From Streptantibioticus parmotrematis (lineage in GTDB: Bacteria; Actinomycetota; Actinomycetes; Streptomycetales; Streptomycetaceae): a DNA stretch of 64,000 nucleotides. The translations under genes were made by a program, and so were the position numbers. Below the pieces are notes generated by a model. The model searched no databases. It worked only from the letters and a program-made list of their open reading frames with translations, and was not told the origin of the DNA. Shown here piece by piece: positions 1 through 8,317 of this stretch (position 1 is the stretch's first letter; each line of letters starts with the position of its first letter). The stretch lies in the NCBI RefSeq assembly GCF_019890615.1, contig NZ_JAINVZ010000008.1, positions 62,001 through 126,000 on the forward strand. The letters are read 5' to 3'.

Positions 1-368
1 ACCTGCTGAGCATCCTGTGGGCACCCACCGAGGTCCTGCGCGACGAGGCGAGGACCGCGGCGATCCGCTCCTTCATCCCCTTCTGGGCGCAGGGCCAGGT
101 GTGGGCCTACGAGAACCCGGCACGCTGGATCGAGGCGTACTACGTCAAGGACCAGGGCGTCACCCGCGCGGACGGGCAGCGCATCGTGGCCTCGCTGGGC
201 AAGCCCTGCTTCCCCACCAGGTGGGACACGGCCATCGCCTGGGAGCAGCAGACCAGTGAACTGCTGACGGCCGGCGGCTTCGATCCCGCGGTGAAGGCGG
301 CCGACCTGTTCGACCGCCGCTTCGAGGGCATCGCCGCCGCGTCCGTGCCCAGCGCCTACCGGAAGTGA
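1..368 (+). CDS. ABC transporter substrate-binding protein, C-terminal part (sulfonate/taurine/nitrate type)
   Basis: The reading frame is open from base 3 to the TGA at 366-368, so the N-terminus and signal peptide lie outside the window. The visible 121 residues are helical and tryptophan/tyrosine-rich (WAQGQVWAYENP, then SVPSAYRK at the end), as in the C-terminal lobe of SsuA/TauA-like binding proteins. The permease starts 8 bases downstream and the ATPase and a flavin monooxygenase follow, so this is probably the extracytoplasmic receptor of an organosulfur importer. The ligand cannot be read from this fragment; the family call rests mainly on the operon. Confidence 0.75.
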   Translation, partial: LLSILWAPTEVLRDEARTAAIRSFIPFWAQGQVWAYENPARWIEAYYVKDQGVTRADGQRIVASLGKPCFPTRWDTAIAWEQQTSELLTAGGFDPAVKAADLFDRRFEGIAAASVPSAYRK

Positions 369-375
369 GGCGACG

Positions 376-1170
376 ATGAGTCAGGCCATCGCCCGGCGCC
401 GCCTCGGCCCCGGACGCTCGTATCCCTACGGCCGGATCGCCGGGCCGTTGCTGCTGCTCGCGGTGTGGAGCGCGGCGGCCTACGGCGGACTGCTCGACCC
501 ACGCGTCCTGTCCTCGCCCGGCAAGGTGCTGTCCACCGCGGCCGACCTGATCGCGCAGGGCAGGCTCCAGACGAACCTGCTCATCTCGTTGCGCCGCGCC
601 CTGCTGGGGCTGCTGTTCGGCGTCGGCGCGGGCACCGGGCTGGCCGTCGCGGCCGGCCTGAGCCGACTGGGCGAGTCGTTGATCGACGGCACGATGCAGG
701 TCAAGCGGGCGATCCCGGCGCTGGCCCTGCTCCCGCTGCTCATCCTCTGGCTGGGCATCGGCGAGGAGATGAAGGTCGTCGTCATCGCGCTCGGCGTGGC
801 GGTCAGCGTCTACGTCAACACCTACGCGGCGCTCACCGGCATCGACAGCCGATACGTGGAACTGGCCGAGGTCGTCGGCCTGAGCCGGGCGGCCTTCCTG
901 CGCAAGGTCGTCGTCCCGGGCGCGCTGCCGGGGTTCTTCATCGGACTGCGGCTCGGCGTCACGGCGTCCTGGCTGGCACTGATCGTGGTCGAGCAGATCA
1001 ACGCCACCAGCGGCATCGGCTACATGATGTTCCAGGCCCAGCAGTACGCGCAGTCCGACGTCATCGTCGTGGGCCTGCTGGTCTACGGGATCTTCGGCTT
1101 CGCCTCGGACGCGCTGGTGCGCGCGGTGGAAAGGAGGGTCCTGTCATGGCGACGGACACTCGCGAACTGA
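376..1170 (+). CDS. ABC transporter permease, SsuC/TauC-like
   Basis: This 264-residue inner-membrane protein belongs to the BPD_transp_1 family. It has about six hydrophobic segments, starting near residue 23 (LLLLAVWSAAAYGGL). The EAA-type loop that contacts the ATPase appears as ELAEVVGLSRAAFLRKVVVPGALPG (split here as ELAEVVGLSR and VVVPGALPG). It lies 8 bases after the binding-protein stop, and its 3' end overlaps the ATPase start by 25 bases, so the genes are co-translated. Length and topology fit permeases for alkanesulfonate, taurine or nitrate; the flavin monooxygenase downstream favours a sulfonate or similar sulfur compound. Substrate remains inferred. Confidence 0.88.
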   Translation: MSQAIARRRLGPGRSYPYGRIAGPLLLLAVWSAAAYGGLLDPRVLSSPGKVLSTAADLIAQGRLQTNLLISLRRALLGLLFGVGAGTGLAVAAGLSRLGESLIDGTMQVKRAIPALALLPLLILWLGIGEEMKVVVIALGVAVSVYVNTYAALTGIDSRYVELAEVVGLSRAAFLRKVVVPGALPGFFIGLRLGVTASWLALIVVEQINATSGIGYMMFQAQQYAQSDVIVVGLLVYGIFGFASDALVRAVERRVLSWRRTLAN

Positions 1171-2048
1171 GCGTCGAACCGGGGGAGCCGACCACGATCA
1201 CGGGCGGGCCGACCCCGATCGCGGGCGGGCCGAGTCAGGACGCGGGCAGGCCGAGCCCGGACGCCGCCTCCGGTGGGGCGCGGCCGCACGGCGGACCCGT
1301 CGTGCGTGCCTCCCGGCTGGTGCGCCGCTTCGGCGGCCGTACCGTCCTCGACCGGCTCGAACTGTCCATCGCGGCAGGCGAGTTCGTCGCACTGCTGGGG
1401 CGCAGCGGATCAGGCAAGAGCACCCTGCTGCGGGCCGTCGCCGGGCTCGACCACGAGGTGGCGGGATCCGGTGAACTGCGGGTGCCCGAGCGGGTCTCAC
1501 TGGCCTTCCAGGACTCGCGTCTGCTGCCCTGGCTGCGGCTGCTGGACAACGTGGTGCTCGGTCTGAAGAGGCCGGGGGCGGCGGCCCGGGGGCGCAAGGC
1601 GCTGGACGAAGTGGGCCTGGCCGGGCGCGAGAGGGCCTGGCCGCACGAGCTGTCCGGCGGCGAGCAGCAACGCGCCGCGCTCGCCCGCTCGCTGGTCCGT
1701 GAGCCCGAACTGCTGTTGGCCGACGAGCCGTTCGGCGCGCTGGACGCGCTGACCCGGATCCGGATGCACGACCTGTTGCGCGAGCTGTACGCCCGGCACC
1801 GCCCCGCCGTGCTGCTGGTCACCCATGACGTGGACGAGGCGGTGGAACTCGCCGACCGCGTCCTGGTGCTGGAGGACGGCCGCGTCGCCCGCGACGTCGC
1901 CGTCGACCTGCCCGCCCCCAGGACCCCGCGCGATCCGCGCTTCCAGGAGTACCGCGAACTGCTGCTCGCCGCACTCGGCGTGAGCCCGCGGCCCGCGCTC
2001 CCTTCCGTACGCACCGCCGAGGAGACCACCGATGACCCGGCCCAGTGA
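1146..2048 (+). CDS. ABC transporter ATP-binding protein, SsuB/TauB-like
   Basis: A 300-residue ATPase energising the upstream permease. Walker A is GRSGSGKST (about residues 85-93), the Q-loop region is LAFQDSRLLPW, the signature is LSGGEQQR and Walker B is LLLADEPFGALD, followed by a TH switch histidine (LLVTHDVDE). The ATG at 1146 is chosen because AAGGAGG lies at 1131-1137, 8 bases upstream. The first 50 or so residues are an unusual low-complexity Gly/Pro/Ser/Asp extension with repeated GGP-type units, absent from typical SsuB. It overlaps the monooxygenase gene by 17 bases. Confidence 0.9.
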   Translation: MATDTRELSVEPGEPTTITGGPTPIAGGPSQDAGRPSPDAASGGARPHGGPVVRASRLVRRFGGRTVLDRLELSIAAGEFVALLGRSGSGKSTLLRAVAGLDHEVAGSGELRVPERVSLAFQDSRLLPWLRLLDNVVLGLKRPGAAARGRKALDEVGLAGRERAWPHELSGGEQQRAALARSLVREPELLLADEPFGALDALTRIRMHDLLRELYARHRPAVLLVTHDVDEAVELADRVLVLEDGRVARDVAVDLPAPRTPRDPRFQEYRELLLAALGVSPRPALPSVRTAEETTDDPAQ

Positions 2049-3405
2049 CCGCCGTCCCCTGCACCTGAACGCGTTCCTGATGAGCGTCGGCCACCACGAG
2101 GCCGCCTGGCGGCTGCCGGAGAGCGACCCGTACGCCGCCACCGATGTGGAGCACTACCGCAGGCTCGCCGCGATCGCCGAACGCGGCAAGCTCGACTCGC
2201 TCTTCCTGGCCGACAGCCCGGTGCAGTTCGGCAACCCCGGCAGGCGGCCCGCCGGGCGGCTCGAACCCATCGTGCTGCTGACCGCGCTGGCGGCGGCCAC
2301 CCGCCACATCGGGCTCATCGCCACCGCCTCGACCAGCTACTACGAGCCCTACAACCTGGCCCGGCTGTTCGCCTCGCTCGACCACGTCTCCGGCGGCCGG
2401 GCGGGCTGGAACATCGTGACCACCGCCGGCGCCGACGCGGCGCGCAACTTCGGCCTGGACGACACCCCGCCGCACCGCGAACGCTACGAGCGCGCGGGGG
2501 AGTTCGTCGAGGTTGCCACGAAGTTGTGGGACAGCTGGGCCGACGACGCGATCGTGGCCGACAAGGAACGCGGGGTGCACGCCGAGGCCGACCGGGTGCG
2601 CGCACCCCGGCACCGGGGCACCTACTTCCGGGTGGACGGCCCGCTCAACGTGCCACGCTCGCCGCAGGCGTACCCGCTGCTGGTGCAGGCCGGGTCGAGC
2701 GAGGACGGCAAGGACTTCGCCGCCCGGTACGCCGAGGCGGTCTTCACCGCGCAGCAGACCCTGGAGGAGGCCAAGGCCTTCTACACCGACCTCAAGCGCC
2801 GCGTCACCGCCGCGGGCCGGGACGCCGACGCGGTGAAGATCCTGCCGGGCATCGTGCCGGTCATCGGCGACACCGAGGCGCATGCGCTGGAGCTGGAAGC
2901 GGAGCTGGACCGGCTGATCCTGCCCGAGTACGCCAAGCGCCAGCTCGCGGAACGCCTCCGGATCGACCCGGACGAGCTGGACCTCGACGCCGAGTTGCCG
3001 GACGACATTCCCACCGAGGACGAGATCGAGGGTGCCAAGAGCCGCTACACGCTCATCGTGGACCTGGCCCGCCGCGAGCACTTGACGGTACGTCAGCTCA
3101 TCGGGCGGCTCGGTGGCGGGCGCGGTCACCGCACGTTCGCCGGGACCGCGACGCAGGTCGCCGACACCCTTCAGCAGTGGTTCACCGCGGGCGCGGCGGA
3201 CGGGTTCAACGTGATGCCCGCCGTGCTGCCGTCGGGGCTGGAGGCGTTCGTGGACAAGGTGGTGCCGATCCTCCAGGAACGCGGGCTGTTCCGTACCGAG
3301 TACACCGGCCGTACCCTGCGCGAGCACTACGGCCTGCCCCGCCCGGCCGACCGGCTCGCCGAACACGTCCGGGAACCGGGAGAGTTGGCGTCGGCCCAGG
3401 TGTGA
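2032..3405 (+). CDS. LLM-class flavin-dependent monooxygenase (NtaA/SnaA/DszA-type)
   Basis: This 457-residue cytoplasmic protein matches the NtaA/SnaA/DszA branch of reduced-FMN monooxygenases in length and motifs. These include LHLNAFLMSVGHHEAAWR at the start, the FADSP-like LFLADSPVQFGNP, the barrel strand IVLLTALAAATRHIGL, GGRAGWNIVTT, and the family-typical YPLLVQAGSSEDGKDFAA with ADGFNVMP late in the chain. Such enzymes oxygenate S- or N-compounds using FMNH2 from a separate reductase. Its overlap with the ABC importer genes suggests that the imported compound is its substrate. No flavin reductase is adjacent. Confidence 0.9.
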   Translation: MTRPSDRRPLHLNAFLMSVGHHEAAWRLPESDPYAATDVEHYRRLAAIAERGKLDSLFLADSPVQFGNPGRRPAGRLEPIVLLTALAAATRHIGLIATASTSYYEPYNLARLFASLDHVSGGRAGWNIVTTAGADAARNFGLDDTPPHRERYERAGEFVEVATKLWDSWADDAIVADKERGVHAEADRVRAPRHRGTYFRVDGPLNVPRSPQAYPLLVQAGSSEDGKDFAARYAEAVFTAQQTLEEAKAFYTDLKRRVTAAGRDADAVKILPGIVPVIGDTEAHALELEAELDRLILPEYAKRQLAERLRIDPDELDLDAELPDDIPTEDEIEGAKSRYTLIVDLARREHLTVRQLIGRLGGGRGHRTFAGTATQVADTLQQWFTAGAADGFNVMPAVLPSGLEAFVDKVVPILQERGLFRTEYTGRTLREHYGLPRPADRLAEHVREPGELASAQV

Positions 3406-3487
3406 CGACCCGCCGCCGGGGGCGCCGGGCGGCGGGGCGGCGTATCGTCGGGAGCGAGGGGGGCCGCCGTCTGCCTGGGGAGACGTC

Positions 3488-4123
3488 ATGCGCCTGCTCG
3501 TCCTCGGCGCCACCGGCCCCACCGGCCGCCGCATCGTCGATCAGGCGCTGGCGGCCGGTGACCGGGTCACGGCGTTCGTCCGCGACCCGGCCCGGCTGCC
3601 CGCGACGGGCCACGCGGACGCCCTGACCGTCCACCGCGGTGACGCCACCCGCCGGGCCGACGTCGCCGCGGCGGCCGAAGGTGTCGACGCGGTGCTCGTG
3701 GCACTGGGCTCCGGCAACTCCGTCCGCTCCGACATCGCCTCCCGCTCGACGGCCGCGCTGATCCCGGCGCTCGGCGACGCCGGGGTCGACCGGGTCGTGA
3801 TGCTGTCGGCGTACGGGGTGGGGGAGACGGCGAAGGACGCGGGGCTCGTGATGCGGGCCGCGTACCGGATCGCGATGCGGTCCCTCTTCGACGACAAGGC
3901 GAAGGCGGACGCCGCGCTGCGGGCGAGCCCGCTGGCCTGGACGCTCGTGTACCCGGTGACGCTCACCAACGGGCCGCTGACCGGCCGCTACCGGGTCGCC
4001 CCGAGGCTGCGTGGCGGGGGCGTGCCCAGGATCAGCCGCGCGGACGTGGCCGATTTCATGCTGGCCGAAGCGCGCCATCCGGCCTGGGTGGGCCGGACCG
4101 CCGTCCTCGGCGGCCGGGGGTAG
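3488..4123 (+). CDS. NAD(P)-binding (NmrA/SDR-like) protein
   Basis: A 211-residue Rossmann-fold protein. The N-terminus MRLLVLGATGPTGRRIVDQ carries the GxxGxxG dinucleotide motif of atypical SDRs of the NAD(P)H-binding (NmrA-like/BlvrB-like) group. VLVALGSGN and VVMLSAYGVGETA follow as the usual second and third strands. There is no classical YxxxK catalytic pair, so it may be a reductase or a redox-sensing protein. It starts 82 bases after the monooxygenase, behind a plausible GGGGAGACGTC leader, and probably forms its own or a weakly linked unit. Substrate unknown. Confidence 0.85.
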   Translation: MRLLVLGATGPTGRRIVDQALAAGDRVTAFVRDPARLPATGHADALTVHRGDATRRADVAAAAEGVDAVLVALGSGNSVRSDIASRSTAALIPALGDAGVDRVVMLSAYGVGETAKDAGLVMRAAYRIAMRSLFDDKAKADAALRASPLAWTLVYPVTLTNGPLTGRYRVAPRLRGGGVPRISRADVADFMLAEARHPAWVGRTAVLGGRG

Positions 4124-4255
4124 ACGGCCCGCGCGGCCTGCGAACGAGCGGGCTCGGCGGTCGGCCGACGGCAGTAGGTGGCATAGCCAACGATTTTCGG
4201 CCGAGTTGGGCCGGGGCATGGGGTTCGGCCGGTGCGGACGGGTAGAGTCCACCGA

Positions 4256-4285
4256 GGAATTAGGTGCCTGAGGAAACTAATTTCC
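4256..4285. promoter_or_regulatory. AT-rich inverted repeat upstream of the P450 redox operon
   Basis: GGAATTAG at 4256-4263 faces CTAATTTCC at 4277-4285, an 8-9 bp inverted repeat with one extra base and a 13-base spacer. It is conspicuously AT-rich in a GC-rich 219-base gap and lies 58 bases before the ferredoxin reductase start. Position and shape suggest a repressor operator (TetR or MarR type); no regulator gene is adjacent. It is not followed by a T-run, so a terminator is less likely. Confidence 0.45.
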
Positions 4286-4342
4286 GGTGGATGACGCGCC
4301 GGCACGGAGCGCGCCGCCGCCCGAGCGGACGGGAGTCCTGCC

Positions 4343-5623
4343 ATGGCCGCAGCGCCGGAGCGCGTCCCCTCCCGGATCGTCGTGGTGGGAGCCTCGGCGG
4401 CCGGACTCACCACCGTGGAGGCACTGCGCCGCTTCGGCCACGACGGCGCCCTGACCCTCATCGGCGACGAACCCCATCTCCCGTACGACCGGCCCCCGTT
4501 GTCCAAGCAACTGCTCGACGGCACATGGGAACCGGACCGCCTGCGGCTGCGTGCCCCGGAGGCGCTCGACGCGCTCGGACTCGACCTGCGCCTGGGGACC
4601 CGGGCCACCGCGCTGGACACCGACCGCCGTGAAGTGTGCCTCGCGGACGGCGAACGCGTGGGCTACGACGCCCTGGTGGTCGCCACCGGCCTGTCCGCCC
4701 GCCGGCTGCCGGGCACGCGCGGACTGGCCGGAGCCCACGTACTGCGCACCCTGGACGACGCGTTGGCGCTGCGTGAGTCGCTGCGCGGCGGGGCCCGGCT
4801 GGTGGTGGTCGGCGGCGGGTTCGTGGGCGCGGAGGCGGCGGCGGTCGCCAGGACCCTGGGCGCCGAGGTCACCTTGGTCACCGATGAACCCGCGCCCCTG
4901 GCCGACGCGCTCGGCGCCGAGGTCGCGGGCATGCTCGCCGGCCTCCACCGGGCGCACGGCGTACGGCTGTCGACCGGCGTCCCGGTCCGCGAGGTGACCG
5001 CCGACGCGGGAGCCGTCACCGGCGTCCGGCTCGCCGACGGCCGCCTGATCGAGGCCGACGCCGTCCTCATGGGCATCGGCGCCGACCCCAACACCGGCTG
5101 GCTGCGCGGAAGCGGCCTGCGCCTCGACAACGGTGTCGTGTGCGACGCGACGCTGCGCGCGGACGACGGCGTGTGGGCCGCCGGTGACATCGCCAACTGG
5201 CCTGCACCGGAAGGCGGTTCACGCCGCGTCGAGCACCGCACCAACGCCGCGGAGCAGGGCATCGCGGTCGCCCGCGCCGTCCTCGCCGGGCCGGAGGCGG
5301 CCGTCCCCTTCGAGACCGTCCCGTACGTCTGGTCCGACCAGTACGACCTGCGCCTGCAGACCTACGGCCGCACGCGGGGCGCGGAGAGGGTGCGCGTCGT
5401 CGAGGGCGGCACGGACCAACTTCGACTGGTCGCCGTGTACGGCACGTCCGACCGCGTCACCGGCATCGTCGGCGTCAACCTCCCGCGCCGTACCCGCGCC
5501 TACCGACGGCTGCTCACCGGGAACGCCGCGAGCGACGAGAACGCCGTGGGCGCCGGATGGGACGCCGTGGACGCCATCGCGCGCGAGGACGCCGCACCCG
5601 TTCCGCAACGGACCGCGGGATGA
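4343..5623 (+). CDS. NAD(P)H-dependent ferredoxin reductase for the P450 system
   Basis: A 426-residue FAD-dependent pyridine nucleotide-disulfide oxidoreductase of the putidaredoxin/rhodocoxin reductase type. The FAD site is IVVVGASAAGLTTVEALR (about residues 11-28), followed by LPYDRPPLSKQLL. The NAD(P) site is LVVVGGGFVGAEAAAVAR (about 153-170). The late FAD motif VWAAGDIANW and the C-terminal reductase domain (PYVWSDQYDLRLQTYG) are present. It precedes a P450 and a 3Fe-4S ferredoxin, so its job is to pass electrons from NAD(P)H to that ferredoxin. Start ATG is preceded by CGGGAGTCCTGCC. Confidence 0.92.
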   Translation: MAAAPERVPSRIVVVGASAAGLTTVEALRRFGHDGALTLIGDEPHLPYDRPPLSKQLLDGTWEPDRLRLRAPEALDALGLDLRLGTRATALDTDRREVCLADGERVGYDALVVATGLSARRLPGTRGLAGAHVLRTLDDALALRESLRGGARLVVVGGGFVGAEAAAVARTLGAEVTLVTDEPAPLADALGAEVAGMLAGLHRAHGVRLSTGVPVREVTADAGAVTGVRLADGRLIEADAVLMGIGADPNTGWLRGSGLRLDNGVVCDATLRADDGVWAAGDIANWPAPEGGSRRVEHRTNAAEQGIAVARAVLAGPEAAVPFETVPYVWSDQYDLRLQTYGRTRGAERVRVVEGGTDQLRLVAVYGTSDRVTGIVGVNLPRRTRAYRRLLTGNAASDENAVGAGWDAVDAIAREDAAPVPQRTAG

Positions 5624-5741
5624 CCGGCACCCGCCCCGGCCGCGCCCCGCCGCGCGGACCGGACCCCCGACGCCGGAACGCCGGAGCTCACCCCGTCTCC
5701 AACCCCCGAAACGGACCCTACGGACCCAACGGAGCCGCACC

Positions 5742-6983
5742 ATGGCGCATCCCCTTCCCGACATCAAGGACGAACCCCGGACCGGCCTTCCGCCCTACCC
5801 CATGCCCCGCGCCGACCGCTGTCCCTTCGACCCGCCGCCCACCCTGCGGCAGTTGCAGGCCGAGGCGCCGGTCAGCCGGGTCCGGCTGTGGGACGGCAGC
5901 ACCCCGTGGCTGGTCACCCGCTACCACGACCAGCGCGCGCTGCTGGCCGACCCCCGGGTCAGCGCCGATGTCATGCGGGACAACTACCCGCACGTGACGC
6001 CCAGTTTCAAGGCCCGCAGGACGGACGCCAAGACGTTCATCTCGATGGACGACCCCGAGCACGCCAGGCTGCGCCGGATGGTGACCGGACCGTTCGCCAT
6101 CAAGCGCGTCGAGGCGATGCGCCCGGCCGTCCAGCGCGTCGTGGACGACCTGCTGGACGAGATGGCCGCCGGGCCCCGGCCGGTCGACCTGGTGCAGGCG
6201 TTCGCGCTGCCGGTGCCGTCGATGGTCATCTGCACCCTGCTCGGCGTCCCCTACGCCGACCACGACTTCTTCCAGCGCAACAGCCGGTTGCTGATCAACC
6301 GCGACACGCCCGCGGACGCCGTGCTGGACGCCCAGCACCAGCTGATCGACTACCTCGACGACCTGGTGGGCGCCAAGCTCGCCGACCCCGACGACGACCT
6401 GCTCTCCCGGCTCGCCGCGGAACAGGTCTCCACCGGCGAGCTCACCCGGCGCGAGCTGGCCGTGATGGGATTCCTGCTGCTCGTCGCGGGCCACGAGACC
6501 ACCGCCAACATGATCGCGCTGGGCACCCTCGCCCTGCTCCAGAACCCCGACCAGCTCGCCGTGCTGCGTGAGACCGACGACCCGAAGGTGGTCGCGGGGG
6601 CGGTCGAGGAACTGCTGCGCTACCTGCACATCACGCACTCCGGCCGCCGCCGCGTCGCGCTGGAGGACATCGAGATCGCCGGACAGGCCATCCGCGCGGG
6701 CGAGGGCATCATCCTCGCCAACGACATCGGCAACCGCGACGAGGACGTCTTCCCCGACCCCGACCGCCTCGACATCGGGCGCGACGCCCGCCGCCACGTG
6801 GCGTTCGGCTTCGGCCCGCACCAGTGCCTCGGCCAGCCGCTCGCCCGTGTCGAACTCCAGGTGGCCTACGGCACGCTCTACCGCCGCCTGCCGGGCCTGC
6901 GCCTGGCGACCGACTTCGAGCGGATCCCGTTCAAGCACGACGGCCTCGTCTACGGCGTCTACGAGCTGCCGGTCACTTGGTGA
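5742..6983 (+). CDS. Cytochrome P450, CYP105-like
   Basis: A 413-residue soluble bacterial P450. The I-helix oxygen-binding motif is LLVAGHETTAN, the K-helix ExxR is EELLRYL, and the haem-thiolate loop is FGFGPHQCLGQPLAR. The early C-helix region HARLRRMV and the C-terminal LPVTW are typical of the CYP105 family of actinomycetes, which hydroxylate drugs, macrolides and terpenoids. The ATG at 5742 is preferred over upstream in-frame starts because homologues begin shortly before the PCPFDPP-like block seen here as RCPFDPPPTL. It sits between its own ferredoxin reductase and ferredoxin. Substrate unknown; no biosynthetic partner is adjacent. Confidence 0.94.
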   Translation: MAHPLPDIKDEPRTGLPPYPMPRADRCPFDPPPTLRQLQAEAPVSRVRLWDGSTPWLVTRYHDQRALLADPRVSADVMRDNYPHVTPSFKARRTDAKTFISMDDPEHARLRRMVTGPFAIKRVEAMRPAVQRVVDDLLDEMAAGPRPVDLVQAFALPVPSMVICTLLGVPYADHDFFQRNSRLLINRDTPADAVLDAQHQLIDYLDDLVGAKLADPDDDLLSRLAAEQVSTGELTRRELAVMGFLLLVAGHETTANMIALGTLALLQNPDQLAVLRETDDPKVVAGAVEELLRYLHITHSGRRRVALEDIEIAGQAIRAGEGIILANDIGNRDEDVFPDPDRLDIGRDARRHVAFGFGPHQCLGQPLARVELQVAYGTLYRRLPGLRLATDFERIPFKHDGLVYGVYELPVTW

Positions 6984-7047
6984 TCCCCGCGCGGCCCCGC
7001 CGCCGCCCCCCCTTCGCCACCACCGAACGACACGAGGAGAACGACCC

Positions 7048-7242
7048 ATGCGTGTGACCGTCGACCAGGACAAGTGCGTCGGCTCCGGGCAGTGCGTGCT
7101 CGCCGCCGAACGGGTCTTCGACCAGCGTGACGAGGACGGCGTGGTCATCCTGCTGGACGCCGAGCCGCCCGCCGAACTCGACGAGGACGTACGGCAGGCC
7201 GCCGTGGTCTGCCCGGCGCTCGCCATCGAACTCAGCGAGTGA
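7048..7242 (+). CDS. [3Fe-4S] ferredoxin partner of the P450
   Basis: A 64-residue ferredoxin. It has three cluster cysteines only: C10 and C16 in KCVGSGQC and C55 in VVCPALAI. The position of the usual second cysteine is G13, the pattern of [3Fe-4S] ferredoxins that serve CYP105-type P450s. The charged insert DEDGVVILLDAE is also typical. A good ribosome site (CGAGGAG) precedes the ATG at 7048. It lies 64 bases after the P450, completing a reductase - P450 - ferredoxin electron chain. Confidence 0.95.
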   Translation: MRVTVDQDKCVGSGQCVLAAERVFDQRDEDGVVILLDAEPPAELDEDVRQAAVVCPALAIELSE

Positions 7243-7263
7243 CCGCCCCGATCCGGTGAGCGC

Positions 7264-7302
7264 GGCCCGGCCCGGCGCACCCCCATGCCGCCGGGCCGGG
7301 CC
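7264..7302. terminator. Strong bidirectional stem-loop terminator
   Basis: GGCCCGGCCCGGCG at 7264-7277 pairs perfectly with CGCCGGGCCGGGCC at 7289-7302, a 14-bp GC stem with an 11-base loop. It lies exactly between the convergent ferredoxin (stop at 7242) and DedA gene (stop at 7321), as expected of a shared terminator in an actinomycete, where T-tracts are often absent. Confidence 0.8.
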
Positions 7303-7320
7303 CGTGTCCGCAGGCGCCGG

Positions 7321-7986
7321 TCAGTCCTCCTGCCGCTCCGGCTGCCGCTCGGGCGTCCGGGACGGGCCGCGCCGTCGTCCGCGCACGTGCCGGACCACCA
7401 GGGCCACGACCAGGACGGCGACGGCCAGCAGCACGTAGCCCTCGTAGCGCTGGATCGTCCGGTACACGGTGCCGATGTGCTTCCCGGTCAGGTCGCCCAG
7501 CGCCACCCAGGCGCCCACCCACATCACCGCGCCCAGCGCGTTGTAGACCAGGAAACGAGGCCAGGGCATCCGGGCCAGCCCCGCGATGATCCCGTTGGCC
7601 TGCCGCAGTCCCTCGACGAACCGGGCCACCACCACGATCCCGGCCCCGTACCGGCCGAAGAACGACTCCACCCGCGCGATCCGCTCCGGGGTCAGGAACA
7701 CGTACCGTCCGTACCGCTCCACCAGCCGGTGCCCGCCGAAGCGGCCGATCGCGTAGCCGACGTTGTCGCCGAGCACCGCCGCGCACAGGGCCATCAACGC
7801 GACCCCGAAGACGTTCAGCCGTCCGGCGCCCGCGTAGACGGACGCGGCGATCAACACGGTCTCCCCGGGGACCGGCACGCCGAAGTCCTCCACGAAGACC
7901 ACCCCGCCGACCGCCAGATAGCCCCAGTGGTTCAGCAGCGGCGTCAGCGCGGACAGCACACCCGGCAGGGGCGGTGGGGCGGCCAT
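7321..7986 (-). CDS. DedA/SNARE-associated family membrane protein
   Basis: A 221-residue integral membrane protein of the DedA (VTT) family, which are flippases for undecaprenyl phosphate and other lipids. Hallmarks are FVEDFGVPVPGETVLIAA near the N-terminus, GDNVGYAIGRFGG, and the R-rich FGRYGAGIVVVARFVEGLRQ with the family proline/arginine pattern, then four or so hydrophobic helices and a basic tail rich in Arg. The start at 7986 is chosen for the GAGGAGGATC ribosome site just upstream; a longer in-frame reading to 8091 lacks one. It borders the stress island to its left. Confidence 0.9.
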   Translation of the reverse strand: MAAPPPLPGVLSALTPLLNHWGYLAVGGVVFVEDFGVPVPGETVLIAASVYAGAGRLNVFGVALMALCAAVLGDNVGYAIGRFGGHRLVERYGRYVFLTPERIARVESFFGRYGAGIVVVARFVEGLRQANGIIAGLARMPWPRFLVYNALGAVMWVGAWVALGDLTGKHIGTVYRTIQRYEGYVLLAVAVLVVALVVRHVRGRRRGPSRTPERQPERQED

Positions 7987-8089
7987 GCGTGATCCTCCTC
8001 GGCCATGACCGTGCGCCCCGGGCGCCGGTGCGCGATATTTGAGACAGCCCGATGTGACACCACGGGAGACCGACCGTACGGAGGCTGCC

Positions 8090-8281
8090 ATGGCCAGCGA
8101 TCCCGCCGAACTCCTCCAGGCGCTCGCCGGCGCGCACTACCCGGCCAGCAAGGAAGACCTGGCGTCCCGCGCCCGCGACCACGGGGCCAGCGACGACCTC
8201 GTGCGGCGGCTGGAACAACTGCCGGACAAGGAGATCAACGGACCCGACGAGGTCGACCGCGCGGTCTTCGGCGACCGCTGA
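8090..8281 (+). CDS. DUF2795 small protein
   Basis: A 63-residue acidic cytoplasmic protein fitting the DUF2795 family, with ELLQALAGAHYPASKEDLASRARDHGA and the late EINGPDEVDRAVF pattern. Members of this family often act in stress-linked loci of Streptomyces and mycobacteria; their biochemistry is unknown. GGAGGCTGCC just before the ATG at 8090 is a good ribosome site. It is divergent from the DedA gene, with about 100 bases of shared upstream sequence containing the AT-rich GCGATATTTGAGA. Confidence 0.85.
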   Translation: MASDPAELLQALAGAHYPASKEDLASRARDHGASDDLVRRLEQLPDKEINGPDEVDRAVFGDR

Positions 8282-8317
8282 ACGGACCACCCCGCCGGGC
8301 GGTCCCGGACGCGGCCC

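Noticed and set aside
1021-1035. CTACATGATGT inside the permease gene resembling the BlaI-type dyad
   Set aside because: It lacks the second arm's AG and lies in the middle of a coding region far from the BlaI locus; it encodes the conserved YMMF of the permease.
465-1145. Long upstream in-frame extension of the sulfonate ATPase gene
   Set aside because: It is the out-of-frame shadow of the permease; the ATG at 1146 has a strong ribosome site and gives a normal domain order.
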